From contig NZ_CP108476.1 in assembly GCF_036226465.1 (NCBI RefSeq), positions 1,364,001-1,428,000 on the forward strand: a stretch of 64,000 nt of DNA, read 5' to 3'. A program made the translations under genes and the position numbers. Numbering within the stretch: position 1 is the first letter of the stretch; every line of letters starts with the position of its first letter. Source of the stretch: Kitasatospora sp. NBC_01250. Its GTDB lineage: Bacteria > Actinomycetota > Actinomycetes > Streptomycetales > Streptomycetaceae. This document shows, piece after piece, positions 31,377-39,511 of the stretch. The notes beneath the pieces were generated by a model. It did no database searches, had not been told where the DNA came from, and saw only the letters and a list, made by a program, of their open reading frames with translations.

Positions 31377-32240
31377 ATGTCCCGCCCGAGCAAGCTGAAG
31401 ACCACCTCCGCCGCCGCCCTCGCCAGCCTCCTGTTGCTGACCGGTCCGGCATTCGATGCCTGGGCCCGGGCATCGCAGGACAGAGCCGGGCCCGCCACCG
31501 ACTGCGCGGTGCTCGCCCCGGGTGCCTCCGCCACGGCCGAGAGCGCGGTGCGCGCCGCCTGCAGCCAACTCGGTGTCTGGTACAGCTGGGGCGGCGGTCA
31601 CGGCCCCACGCCCGGAGCGACCTACGGCCATCCCGACGGGGTCGACCCGGCCAGCAACGACGACGGCCAGCGCCTGGGTTTCGACTGTTCCGGCCTGGTC
31701 CGGTACGCCTACGCCCAGGCCACCGGCCAGGACGAGCTGAACGGCGACGCCGGCCAGCAGTTCTACACCCTGCACGCGGCCCAGCGCTTCACCGCCGACC
31801 AGGGCACCGCCCCGCTGCTCCCCGGCGACCTGCTCGCCTACGGCAGCTCCGACAACCTCCACCACGTCGCCGTCTACCTCGGCGCCGGCCAGATGGTCGA
31901 GGCCCGCCAGTCGGGCACGCACATCATGGTCAGCCCGGTGCGGCTGGGCGGCGACTACTTCGGCGCCGTGCGGATCGACCCGGGCCCGGTGACCGGACCC
32001 ACCGCCCAGACCTGGGGCACCGGCGTCTGGACCCACGCCCAGGCGTCCACCGACAGCCCGCGCGTCTACGCCTTCGCGGACTCCACCACCGTGCGGGTCA
32101 CCTGCCAGAAGCACGCCCAGAGCGTCACGGCCGAAGGCCTGACCAACGACGCCTGGTCCTTCCTCCCCGATTACCAGGCCTGGATCAGCAACATCTACCT
32201 CCAGGGTCCGGCCTGGCTCGACTCCGTCCCCACCTGCTGA
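31377..32240 (+). CDS. Secreted NlpC/P60 peptidase with C-terminal SH3-like region (287 aa)
   Basis: Signal peptide in the first 30 residues (TSAAALASLLLLTGPAFDAWA). The NlpC/P60 domain carries the catalytic Cys in RLGFDCSGLVRYAY, His in LHHVAVYLGAGQMVEAR and a polar third residue downstream, with LLPGDLLAYG between. The C-terminal 80 residues (WTHAQAS...VRVTCQ...SNIYLQGP) look like an SH3b wall-binding domain. It should cut peptidoglycan stem peptides. The GTTTCCC cluster lies upstream, and the small secreted gene follows after 11 bases. Confidence 0.9.
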   Translation: MSRPSKLKTTSAAALASLLLLTGPAFDAWARASQDRAGPATDCAVLAPGASATAESAVRAACSQLGVWYSWGGGHGPTPGATYGHPDGVDPASNDDGQRLGFDCSGLVRYAYAQATGQDELNGDAGQQFYTLHAAQRFTADQGTAPLLPGDLLAYGSSDNLHHVAVYLGAGQMVEARQSGTHIMVSPVRLGGDYFGAVRIDPGPVTGPTAQTWGTGVWTHAQASTDSPRVYAFADSTTVRVTCQKHAQSVTAEGLTNDAWSFLPDYQAWISNIYLQGPAWLDSVPTC

Positions 32241-32251
32241 GGAGCACTCCC

Positions 32252-32731
32252 ATGACCAACACCTCCTGCCCGGTCAGCACCACCGGCACCTCCTGGCTGC
32301 GCACGGCCGCCGCCGGGGCCGCCATCGCCCTGGGCGCCGCCCTCCTGATCGCCGCGCCGGCCGGTCCGGCCGCCGCCTCGGCCGGTGACTGCGCCGGTGG
32401 GGCCAACGGCTTCGTCGACGTCTCCGACAACGCCACCGGCACCGTCCAGCGCTCCGCCTCCCACGATGGCGACACCATCAGCCTGCAGTCCGCCGGCGGT
32501 CGTGGTTTCGCCAAGATCGAGGGCACGACCCGCTCCGGTGAGAGCGTCTGGATGGACTGGACCCGCGACGGTGGGCACACCTGGCTGCAGTGCGGCCCGT
32601 TCAACGTCGACCGCGGCGACAACTCCTCCAAGACCTCCCCGTCCCAGGCCACCAGCGCCGACCCCAACTACCGCTTCCGCGCCTGCGGCCTGACCCTCGA
32701 CCAGGTCATCACCTGCACCGACTGGTGGTAG
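32252..32731 (+). CDS. Small secreted protein, four Cys (159 aa)
   Basis: A signal peptide with a long h-region (TAAAGAAIALGAALLIAAPAG) and cleavage near AAASA. The mature part has Cys at AGDCAGG, LQCGPF, RACGLT and ITCTDWW, suggesting two disulfides, and ends in Trp-Trp. Unrecognised family. It follows the NlpC/P60 gene by 11 bases with GAGGAG upstream, so it is probably co-expressed and secreted with that enzyme. A 16-base direct repeat covers its stop codon and the following 35 bases. Confidence 0.75.
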   Translation: MTNTSCPVSTTGTSWLRTAAAGAAIALGAALLIAAPAGPAAASAGDCAGGANGFVDVSDNATGTVQRSASHDGDTISLQSAGGRGFAKIEGTTRSGESVWMDWTRDGGHTWLQCGPFNVDRGDNSSKTSPSQATSADPNYRFRACGLTLDQVITCTDWW

Positions 32732-32789
32732 GCCGTCCCGGCTGGTGCTAGGCCGTCCCGGCTGAGGCGCGGGCCCCGCTGAGGTGCCG

Positions 32790-33451
32790 GCGCCTCCGAG
32801 CTCCTTCAACTGGTCGTACGCCGCCTGCAGGAAGCGTCCGTCCAGGCTCGGCCCGCTGTTGGCCAGTGCCGCGAGCCCGGTTCCCGTCGACGGGCAGAAA
32901 CCGACGAACGCGGTGAAGCCCCGGGTGGCACCGGTGTGGAGCACCAACGCGCGTCCGCCGGCCCGGCGCAGGTTCCAGACCAGACAGAGCTCGTCACGGT
33001 TCGGAGTCCTGGGCCGCACCAGGCGCGGACGTTGGACCTCCCGCAGTGCCCGGGCGAGCGGGAGGCCCGGCGTCTGCGGCTCCACCCATCCCGAACTGCC
33101 GCCGGCGGCAGCCAGGTGGGCCCGCAGACACCGGGCCAGGTCGCGGGCCGTGGAGCGCACGGCACCCGCTCCGGGCAGCCCCGGAATCCGCCAGGGCGCC
33201 AGCAGCCGGCCGTGCCAGTGGCCGACGGCCGACGCTTCCAGGTCGGGCCCGCACCCCGTCCGTGTCGACCCGAGGGGTAGCAGCACCCGTTCGGCGAGCG
33301 TGTCCGCGTAGCGGGTGCCGACGTCCCAGGGGGCGTGGTCCGGTCCTGGGGCGCACGGTCCCGAGAATCCGACCCCTGGGAAGCCGAATCTGGCAAAGCC
33401 CACTCCTGCGTACCCGAGAACCAGCAGACATGCTGGGGAAGTTCGAGGCAT
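32790..33451 (-). pseudogene. C-terminal half of a beta-lactamase-family serine hydrolase
   Basis: The minus-strand frame contains VLLPLGSTRTG, GAVRSTARDLARCLRAHL, HTGATRGFTAFVGF (the KTG/HTG box) and LAALANSGPSLDGRFLQAAYDQLKEL, the normal second half of a class C-like serine hydrolase. The S-x-x-K and Y-x-N motifs that should come before are absent; the frame instead starts in MPRTSPACLLV. No in-frame stop follows the homologous end, so the frame runs on antisense into the 32252 gene. I read it as a 5'-truncated relic that has lost its own stop. Confidence 0.7.
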
Positions 33452-33479
33452 CGGCGCCAACCGGCCGATTCGGGCCCGG

Positions 33480-33998
33480 TCAGCCGAGCGCGGTCGGCCA
33501 GGCGCCCTCGCGAGCCAGCAGGTACTCCTTGCGCTCCAGCCCGCCCGCATACCCGGTGAGTGAGCCGTTGGCGCCGATCACCCGGTGGCAGGGGCGCAGG
33601 ATCAGCAGCGGGTTGGCTCCGATCGCGGTGCCGACCGCGCGGACCGCGGGGCGCGCCAGGCCGAGCTGCTCGGCCAGCCGGCCGTAGCTGGTGGTGGCGC
33701 CGTAGGGGATGGCGTCGATCGCCTGCCAGACCCGCTCCTGGAACTCGGAGCCCCGGGTGCGGAACTCCACCGCGAAGTCCTTCAGGTCCCCGGCGAAGTA
33801 CCGGCGCAGTTGCTCGGTGATCTCCGCGAAAGCGGCCGGGTCGGCCCGCCAGTCCGGCTGGACGGTGGGCGCGCGACGCTGCCCCGTCATCGACAGCGAG
33901 CACAGCGCCGTCCCGCCCGGCGCGGTTGCGGACTCCTCGCCGACCAGCAGCAGCTCGCCGAGCGGGCTCTCGATGGTGGTGTAAACGGTGCTGGTCAC
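33480..33998 (-). CDS. ogt: Methylated-DNA--protein-cysteine methyltransferase (172 aa)
   Basis: Suicide DNA-repair protein that moves the alkyl group from O6-alkylguanine to its own Cys. The active site is RPCHRVIGANG with C137; FQERVWQAIDAIPYGATTSYGRLA carries the helix-turn-helix and arginine finger region, and the end GYAGGLERKEYLL is canonical. GTG at 33998 (after GAGAGAGGT) gives the usual length; longer frames begin with unrelated sequence. Divergent from the gene at 34185. Confidence 0.95.
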   Translation of the reverse strand: MTSTVYTTIESPLGELLLVGEESATAPGGTALCSLSMTGQRRAPTVQPDWRADPAAFAEITEQLRRYFAGDLKDFAVEFRTRGSEFQERVWQAIDAIPYGATTSYGRLAEQLGLARPAVRAVGTAIGANPLLILRPCHRVIGANGSLTGYAGGLERKEYLLAREGAWPTALG

Positions 33999-34184
33999 GG
34001 CAGCCGACCTCTCTCGCTGGATGCGCTGTACCCCTCTACTGTGCCGCCTCCGGACGGGCTGGACCGGCGGATTTCGGACACGGCACTCCCGCACCTTTTG
34101 TTCACACTTCAATCACAAGGTACCGTCGACTTTAGTTCAAATTCGAATCACTGCTCCCAGCAGCCGACGCAAAGGACGCCGATC

Positions 34185-34970
34185 ATGGTCTCGCCGCCCC
34201 GCCGCTCCCCCATCGACCGGCCCGCCCAGCAGCCCGCCGACCGTCGCACAAGGGCTGCCACGGCCCGGGCTGCGGCCCGGCGGGCGGAGCAGCGGCGTCG
34301 GCTGCTGCTCCGCTCGGCGGTCGGGGTGCTCGGGCTCGCGATGCTCGGCGGCCTGGCCGCCGTCGTGGTGAGCGACCGCGGCAACGGCACCGCCACGGCC
34401 ACGGGCACGGACCCGGGTCCGGGCACCGGCACCGGCACCGGCACCGGGATACCGCCCCAGCCGCGTACCACCGCCGAGGGCCGCACCGGCGCGCCGCCGT
34501 GGGAGGCACCCGCCGATCCGGCGGCGGCGGTCACGGCGGCGGGTCTGCCGATGCTGGGCTCCGAGGGCACCGTCGAGCACATCCACGCCCATCTGGACAT
34601 CTACCTGGACGGCCGGGCGGTCGCCGTCCCCGCGCTGGTGGGCATCGACGAGGGCGCCCAGCGGATCAGCCCGCTGCATACCCACGACACCAGCGGGGTG
34701 ATCCACATCGAGTCCCCGGTCCGGGCGGACTTCACCCTCGGCCAGTTCATGACCGAGTGGCAGGTGTCGCTGGCCGCCGACCATCTGGGCGGCGCCCGGA
34801 CCGATGCCGCCCACACGCTGACGGCCTACGTCAACGGCAGGCCGGTGACCGGGGATCCGGCCGCCATCAAGCTAGGCGCGCACGACGAGATCGCCCTCGT
34901 CTACGGCACGAGCACCGAGAACGCCCAGGTCTCCGTGCCCAGCGGCTACGCCTGGCCGAGCGGCCTGTGA
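34185..34970 (+). CDS. Membrane-anchored protein with His-rich extracellular domain (261 aa)
   Basis: A cytoplasmic Arg/Ala tail, one membrane helix (LRSAVGVLGLAMLGGLAAVVV), a Gly/Thr repeat linker (GTGTGTG), then an extracellular domain with VEHIHAHLDIYLDG, RISPLHTHDTSGVIHIESP and KLGAHDEIALVYG. The paired His motifs suggest metal binding, but this domain has no established function that I know. A Gly-Thr linker built from GGCACC repeats may vary in length. ATG at 34185 has AAAGGA upstream. Confidence 0.75.
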   Translation: MVSPPRRSPIDRPAQQPADRRTRAATARAAARRAEQRRRLLLRSAVGVLGLAMLGGLAAVVVSDRGNGTATATGTDPGPGTGTGTGTGIPPQPRTTAEGRTGAPPWEAPADPAAAVTAAGLPMLGSEGTVEHIHAHLDIYLDGRAVAVPALVGIDEGAQRISPLHTHDTSGVIHIESPVRADFTLGQFMTEWQVSLAADHLGGARTDAAHTLTAYVNGRPVTGDPAAIKLGAHDEIALVYGTSTENAQVSVPSGYAWPSGL

Positions 34971-34984
34971 TCCGCGCCGGCTAC

Positions 34985-35010
34985 CGCCCGGGGAGCCGGT
35001 TCCCCGGGCG
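34985..35010. terminator. Hairpin terminator
   Basis: A perfect 10-bp stem (34985-34994 with 35001-35010) with a 6-nt loop sits between convergent genes. Confidence 0.75.
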
Positions 35011-35040
35011 CACCGGCGCGGGCGGGGCGGGCGGCGCGGG

Positions 35041-35592
35041 TCAGTAGCCGGTCGCTCCGTCCAACCGCTCGCGCAGCAGGTCGGCGTGGCCGTTGTGCCG
35101 GGCGTACTCGGCGACCATGCCCACCAGGATGCGGCGCAGCGAGATCGGCTCGCCGCTCATCGGCGCGGTGGCGAGCGCGTCCAGCGAGGGCGCGGTGGCC
35201 ACGATCGCGCGGGAACGATCGCACTCCGCCCGCCAGACGGCGAAGTCGTGCGCCGCGTCCGCTCCGGTGAACTCGAAGTCCTGGTCCGGGTCGTCATCCG
35301 CGTAGTAGAGGTGCGGGAGCTCCTGGCCGGCGAACTGGCGGCCGAACCACCAGCGCTCGACGCCGGCCAGGTGCCGCACCATGCCGTGCAGGCTCAGCCC
35401 GGAGGGCGCCACGCTCTTCTCCGCCAGCTGGGCGGCCACCAGCTCGGCACACTTCAGTTCGAAGGTGGCGCGGTGCCAGTCGAGGAAGGCGGTCAGCATC
35501 TCGCGCTCATCGGCGACCCGGGGCAGCGGCATGCGGGTGTCGAGGCTCGAGGGCCAGCTCGGTGCGAGGTTCTGCGGCGGGATCTCGTTCAT
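35041..35592 (-). CDS. DinB/DUF664 family protein (183 aa)
   Basis: Four-helix bundle protein of the DinB-like superfamily. The metal-site histidines are in LSLHGMVRHLAGVERWWF and GMVAEYARHNGHADLLRERLDG, the classical DUF664 pattern. Several members are mycothiol- or bacillithiol-dependent transferases; others are uncharacterised. ATG at 35592 is chosen over an upstream GTG frame. It is divergent from the 35713 gene across a region with three GATTGTC boxes. Confidence 0.88.
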   Translation of the reverse strand: MNEIPPQNLAPSWPSSLDTRMPLPRVADEREMLTAFLDWHRATFELKCAELVAAQLAEKSVAPSGLSLHGMVRHLAGVERWWFGRQFAGQELPHLYYADDDPDQDFEFTGADAAHDFAVWRAECDRSRAIVATAPSLDALATAPMSGEPISLRRILVGMVAEYARHNGHADLLRERLDGATGY

Positions 35593-35617
35593 GCGCGCGA
35601 TCGTGCCAGAGCGCACC

Positions 35618-35690
35618 GACAATCGAGCCCAGGGCGTCACCGCGGGGCGGGTTCCAGCGGGGCTCCAGCGATTGTCAGTTGATTGTCAGT
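35618..35690. promoter_or_regulatory. Three GATTGTC boxes in a divergent promoter
   Basis: GATTGTCAGT occurs twice in tandem with an 11-base period (35670-35679 and 35681-35690), and the inverted core GACAATC lies at 35618-35624. The 11-base spacing puts the direct copies on the same DNA face. TAAGGT at 35700-35705 can serve as -10 for a leaderless GTG at 35713. Confidence 0.5.
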
Positions 35691-35712
35691 GACGGCGTCT
35701 AAGGTATCCGCC

Positions 35713-36063
35713 GTGATCACCGCGCCGACCGAACTCCTCTCGCTGCCAGCCGATCTGATAGCCCTTCAGCAGGAGGTGCTCAGCGCCGACCGGGCGGTCG
35801 GCGACCATGCACTCGCCGTGCGCGGCCGACGGCGCGCGGCGTTCCCCGCGACCTGGCAGGCCGTCCAGCGGTGCACCTGGGAGGCGGGCGAGCAGGCCGA
35901 GTTCGACCGCCGCTGGGAGGCCTATGTGCGGGCCGGGGCAGCGGTGCGGGCCCACCCGGTGCTGGTCCGGGCCCGCACGCTGGGCATCGAGGCGACGGTG
36001 CTGCGCGCCCTGCGGGAGGCCGCCGCCGGACCGGCCGGCAAGGGCCCGTCCGGGAGGCCGTGA
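35713..36063 (+). CDS. Small helical protein of unknown function (116 aa)
   Basis: Predicted all-alpha and soluble, rich in Ala, Arg and Glu; it includes LIALQQEVLSADRAV, WQAVQRCTWEAGEQAEFDRRW and a final LRALREAAAG. I do not recognise a family. GTG at 35713 is eight bases after TAAGGT, so the mRNA may be leaderless. A longer frame from a TTG at 35683 would cover the promoter boxes and is less likely. Confidence 0.55.
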   Translation: MITAPTELLSLPADLIALQQEVLSADRAVGDHALAVRGRRRAAFPATWQAVQRCTWEAGEQAEFDRRWEAYVRAGAAVRAHPVLVRARTLGIEATVLRALREAAAGPAGKGPSGRP

Positions 36064-36148
36064 GGCGTCGGGTCCGATCGCCCGGGCCCCGGTCGCTCGG
36101 GCATCGGTAAGAGGCGGCCGAGGACGGCCGGGGCAGGAGACGGCCGGG

Positions 36149-36637
36149 TCAGGAGGCCGCCGGACCCGGGCCGGTGCCGCGGCCGAGCACCCGGGTCACC
36201 TTGACCTCGATCACCACCCGCTCCGGGTTGGGGCGCGGCGCGCGGTAGCGCCGTGTGTAGCGCTCCTCGGCATCGGCCACCGACTCGGCGTCCTGGCGCA
36301 CCACGGCCCGACCTTCGAGGGTCGCCCACCGGGCGCCGTCCACCTGACAGAGCGCCACCCGCGCGCCCGCCTCCCCGGCCGCCAGGACGTTGCGCGCCTT
36401 GCGGCTGCCGCTGCTGGTGATCACCCGGGCGATGCCGGTGGCCGGGTCGTAGGTGGCGCCGACCGGGACAACGTGCGGGGTGCCGTTGGGCCGCAGCGTG
36501 GTCAGGGTGCAGAGGTGGCGCTCCGCCCAGAAGGCGAGGAACTCCGCGCTGAGCACGGGCGCGGCATCGACACCGGCAGGGGCTGGGGTTGGGGCTGTGA
36601 CTGGGGTGGCGACGGCAGGAGCGTCAGGGGCGGTCAT
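36149..36637 (-). CDS. PPOX-class (F420/FMN) flavoprotein (162 aa)
   Basis: Split-barrel flavin/deazaflavin protein of the pyridoxamine oxidase-like superfamily. [28 protein letters not shown] (start of the barrel) is followed by [19 protein letters not shown] and [13 protein letters not shown]. These blocks match actinobacterial F420-dependent PPOX proteins (biliverdin-reductase-like group). The N-terminus has a 25-residue Ala/Pro/Thr extension. The substrate is unknown. Confidence 0.88.
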   Translation of the reverse strand: MTAPDAPAVATPVTAPTPAPAGVDAAPVLSAEFLAFWAERHLCTLTTLRPNGTPHVVPVGATYDPATGIARVITSSGSRKARNVLAAGEAGARVALCQVDGARWATLEGRAVVRQDAESVADAEERYTRRYRAPRPNPERVVIEVKVTRVLGRGTGPGPAAS

Positions 36638-36751
36638 GCGCTCAGCCTACGGTCCGCCGGCCGGTGAGCACGGGGTGAGCGCTGGTGGCCGATGGCTCGG
36701 GCTGCACGGGCGGCGTCCGGACCCTGGGACTCCGGCGCGATCGCCCCGCGG

Positions 36752-37057
36752 TCACGGGCTGCTGAGCACCGTGAAGTGAGCCACCTCGGGCGGCTGCTCC
36801 AGATAGGTCCGTTCCTCGTCCGACCAGACCGGCCGCTTCGCCCATGCCGGACCGGCGTAGCCGCGCAGCGCCTCCTCGTCCCGCCACCTGGTCACCACCA
36901 GCACCCGGTGCGGGCCTCCGGAGAGCGAGCACAGCAGTTCGCCGCCGAGACAGCCGTCGAGTCCCGCCAACTGCGGCAGCATCTCCGACTGGATCACCGC
37001 GCAGAACTCGGTCACCAGCTTCGGCGCGACCCGCGCCTCCCAGATCCGGACGATCAT
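36752..37057 (-). CDS. Antibiotic-biosynthesis-monooxygenase-like (ABM) domain protein (101 aa)
   Basis: Single ferredoxin-like ABM domain: MIVRIWEARVAPKLVTEF, then LLCSLSGGPHRVLVVTRWRDEEALRGY and FTVLSSP. Members are small quinone- or haem-modifying oxygenases, or simply dimeric stress proteins. GGAGGTAACG gives the ATG at 37057 a strong start. Confidence 0.8.
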   Translation of the reverse strand: MIVRIWEARVAPKLVTEFCAVIQSEMLPQLAGLDGCLGGELLCSLSGGPHRVLVVTRWRDEEALRGYAGPAWAKRPVWSDEERTYLEQPPEVAHFTVLSSP

Positions 37058-37330
37058 CGTTACCTCCTCCACCAGCCCGGCCGGCGGGAGGCCGGCAGCC
37101 CCCGGAAACGTCGGCCCCAGAGGCCACCCACGGAGAGTCCACCTCCATTATCGACGCCCACCCGGCCCGGCCACTGGGCGCCGCCTCCCGACGCGTGCTC
37201 CCTCCCGCACGCACGGCGCCGCACCATCGGGGTGGCGGTAGGCTGGCCGCCAATCGAGCGTCGTGCCGAACCGGCTGCGGCCGGTCCCGGCGCGACGCGC
37301 TCGGACCACACGACGACCGGGTGATCCTGC

Positions 37331-38218
37331 GTGACGGTCTTCCTGTTGGCGATCGGCGCGGGCTGCTGCCTGGGCCTGGGCTTCGTGCTCCAGCAGCACG
37401 CGGCGCAGCGGGCCCCGCGCGCCGACCTGCTGCGTTGGCGGCTGCTGCTGGACCTGCTGAAGATGCCCGAGTGGCTGGCGGGCATCGCAGCCATGGTGAC
37501 CGGCCTGGTGCTCAGCGCCTGGGCGCTCGCCCTGGGTGAGGTCTCCCTGGTGGAGCCGCTGCTCACCACCAATCTCGCCTTCGCCATGGCCCTGGCCAGC
37601 GTGCTGAGCAGACAGCGGCTGGGGCGTTCGGGCTGGGGCGGGGTGGTGGTGCTGGGCCTCGGGGTGACGGCGTTCATCCTGGCCGGTGATCCCCGGGAGG
37701 GCAGGCCGCAGGCGGGCGAGCTGCGGCACTGGCTGGTCTTCGGCGTGGTGGCGGGTCTGGCCCTGCTGCTGGTCTCCTTCGGGCGGCGCCTGCCGCGCTT
37801 CGAGGAGGCGACCGTCCTCGCCCTGGCGGCCGGGCTGCTCTACGGCCTGCAGGACGCGCTCACCCGCGCCACCGCCAGCCGGATCGACGCCGGCGGGGTG
37901 GCGGCGGTGCTGGGCCACTGGGAGCCGTACGCGGTGGTGGGCCTCGGGGCTTTCGGACTGCTCCTGGTGCAGAGCGCCTTCGAGGTGGCACCGCTGCGGA
38001 TGTCGCTGCCGGCGCTGACCGCGGCGCAGCCGCTGGCCGGGATCGTCTGCGCGGTGGGGTTCCTCGGCGACCGGCTGCGGGTCACACCGGGGGCGCTGGC
38101 CTGGGAGGTGGTCGGGCTGCTGGCGATGCTGGGAGGCGTGGTGGTCCTCGGGCGCCATCCCTCGCTGCCGAACGCCTGTGGGAGCAGGACCGCCGAGATG
38201 CAGAAGGCCTCCCCGTGA
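37331..38218 (+). CDS. EamA/DMT-family transporter (295 aa)
   Basis: About nine to ten membrane helices arranged as two EamA halves: VFLLAIGAGCCLGLGFVLQQ with the EPLLTTNLAFAMALA segment, and a second half from VLALAAGLLYGLQDALTRA with LPALTAAQPLAGIV. The VEPLL and AAQPL motifs at the ends of the halves are DMT signatures. Substrate unknown, probably a small metabolite exporter. GTG at 37331. The next operon starts 333 bases later. Confidence 0.88.
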   Translation: MTVFLLAIGAGCCLGLGFVLQQHAAQRAPRADLLRWRLLLDLLKMPEWLAGIAAMVTGLVLSAWALALGEVSLVEPLLTTNLAFAMALASVLSRQRLGRSGWGGVVVLGLGVTAFILAGDPREGRPQAGELRHWLVFGVVAGLALLLVSFGRRLPRFEEATVLALAAGLLYGLQDALTRATASRIDAGGVAAVLGHWEPYAVVGLGAFGLLLVQSAFEVAPLRMSLPALTAAQPLAGIVCAVGFLGDRLRVTPGALAWEVVGLLAMLGGVVVLGRHPSLPNACGSRTAEMQKASP

Positions 38219-38461
38219 AGCGGGGACCGGGACCGGCGGCTCGCACCCGGTGCCCCGCCGGCGCGTCCACTGGCGGGATGTCAGCCGGGTGGGAGCGAGA
38301 GGCGGGGAGACCTGACAGGTTGTCGGGGTTCGGTCCGCTGCCGACTGGGGAGTCTGCAAGGACACCCGTCGCAGCCTCCCGTCACAGCCGTCCCCCGGTT
38401 CCCGGTCGGTCACTCGATCGCCGACTGTCACCCGAACGTCGGAGTGACGCGGGGACGTCCA

Positions 38462-38483
38462 GGTCGTTGGCACGTCAACGACC
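38462..38483. promoter_or_regulatory. Inverted repeat in the pyrimidine operon promoter
   Basis: GGTCGTTG-GCACGT-CAACGACC is a perfect 8-bp inverted repeat 68 bases upstream of the beta-ureidopropionase start. The 333-base gap (38219-38551) also contains GTCACCCGAACGTCGGAGTGAC, a weaker repeat. I see no gene in the gap. Probably the operator of the operon's regulator, which is not encoded nearby. Confidence 0.55.
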
Positions 38484-38551
38484 CGTCCCGACGGCCCCGG
38501 CCCCGACAGCTCCAGGCCCCATCAGCTCTCACTGATTCAGGAGCGCTTCCC

Positions 38552-39400
38552 ATGTCGCAGTCCCAGATCGTCCGCGCCGCCCTCGTCCAGACCCGTTGGA
38601 CGGGCGAGCAGTCCTCGATGCTGGATCTCCATGAGCGGTACGCCCGGGAGGCGGCCGCCCAGGGGGCGCGGATCATCGGGTTCCAGGAGGTCTTCAACGC
38701 CCCCTACTTCTGCCAGGTCCAGGAGCCGGAGCACTACCGGTGGGCCGAGCCCGTCCCGGACGGGCCCACCGTGACCCGGATGTGCGCGTTGGCCGCCGAA
38801 CTGGGCCTGGTCATGGTCGTGCCCGTCTACGAGGTGGAGCAGAGCGGGGTGTACTACAACACCGCCGCCGTGATCGACGCCGACGGCACCTTCCTGGGCA
38901 AGTACCGCAAGCACCACATCCCGCAGGTCAAGGGCTTCTGGGAGAAGTACTACTTCAAGCCCGGCAACCTCGGCTGGCCGGTCTTCGACACCGCGGTCGG
39001 CAAGGTCGGTGTCTACATCTGCTACGACCGGCACTTCCCCGAGGGCTGGCGGGCGCTCGGGCTGGCCGGGGCGCAGATCGTCTACAACCCCTCCGCGACC
39101 AGCCGCGGCCTGTCCGGCTATCTGTGGCAGCTGGAACAGCCGGCCGCGGCCGTGGCCAACGAGTACTTCGTGGCGGCGATCAACCGGGTCGGCGTGGAGG
39201 AGTACGGCGACAACGACTTCTACGGCAGCTCGTACTTCGTGGACCCGCGCGGTCAGTTCGTCGGCGAGGTGGCCTCCGACAAGGAGGAGGAGCTGCTGGT
39301 CCGGGACCTGGACCTCGGGCTGATCGAAGAGGTCCGCCAGCAGTGGGCGTTCTACCGCGACCGCAGGCCCGACGCGTACGGGCCGCTCACCCAGGCCTGA
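38552..39400 (+). CDS. Nitrilase-superfamily amidase, beta-ureidopropionase-like (282 aa)
   Basis: Hydrolyses N-carbamoyl-beta-alanine to beta-alanine, CO2 and ammonia. The catalytic triad is visible: Glu in IIGFQEVFNAPYFC, Lys in YRKHHIPQVKGFWEKYYF, Cys in VGVYICYDRHFPEGWRAL. The YYFKPGN block and the downstream SSYFVDPRG also fit the carbamoyl-beta-alanine and N-carbamoylputrescine amidase branch. The adjacent dihydropyrimidinase and aminotransferase favour the pyrimidine function. A Shine-Dalgarno GGAG lies 10 bases before the ATG. Confidence 0.9.
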   Translation: MSQSQIVRAALVQTRWTGEQSSMLDLHERYAREAAAQGARIIGFQEVFNAPYFCQVQEPEHYRWAEPVPDGPTVTRMCALAAELGLVMVVPVYEVEQSGVYYNTAAVIDADGTFLGKYRKHHIPQVKGFWEKYYFKPGNLGWPVFDTAVGKVGVYICYDRHFPEGWRALGLAGAQIVYNPSATSRGLSGYLWQLEQPAAAVANEYFVAAINRVGVEEYGDNDFYGSSYFVDPRGQFVGEVASDKEEELLVRDLDLGLIEEVRQQWAFYRDRRPDAYGPLTQA

Positions 39401-39511
39401 GCGACCGGCGCCGCGCACTCGACCAGGCCAGTCGACCGCGCAGGCACTCGACCCCCGCAGACGGCGACGCCGCACGCATGCGAACCCGCAGACCGAGGAG
39501 GGCTCCATCCG

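Noticed and set aside
38211..38225. CCCCG-TGAAG-CGGGG hairpin at the EamA stop
   Set aside because: Only five base pairs; too weak to call a terminator.
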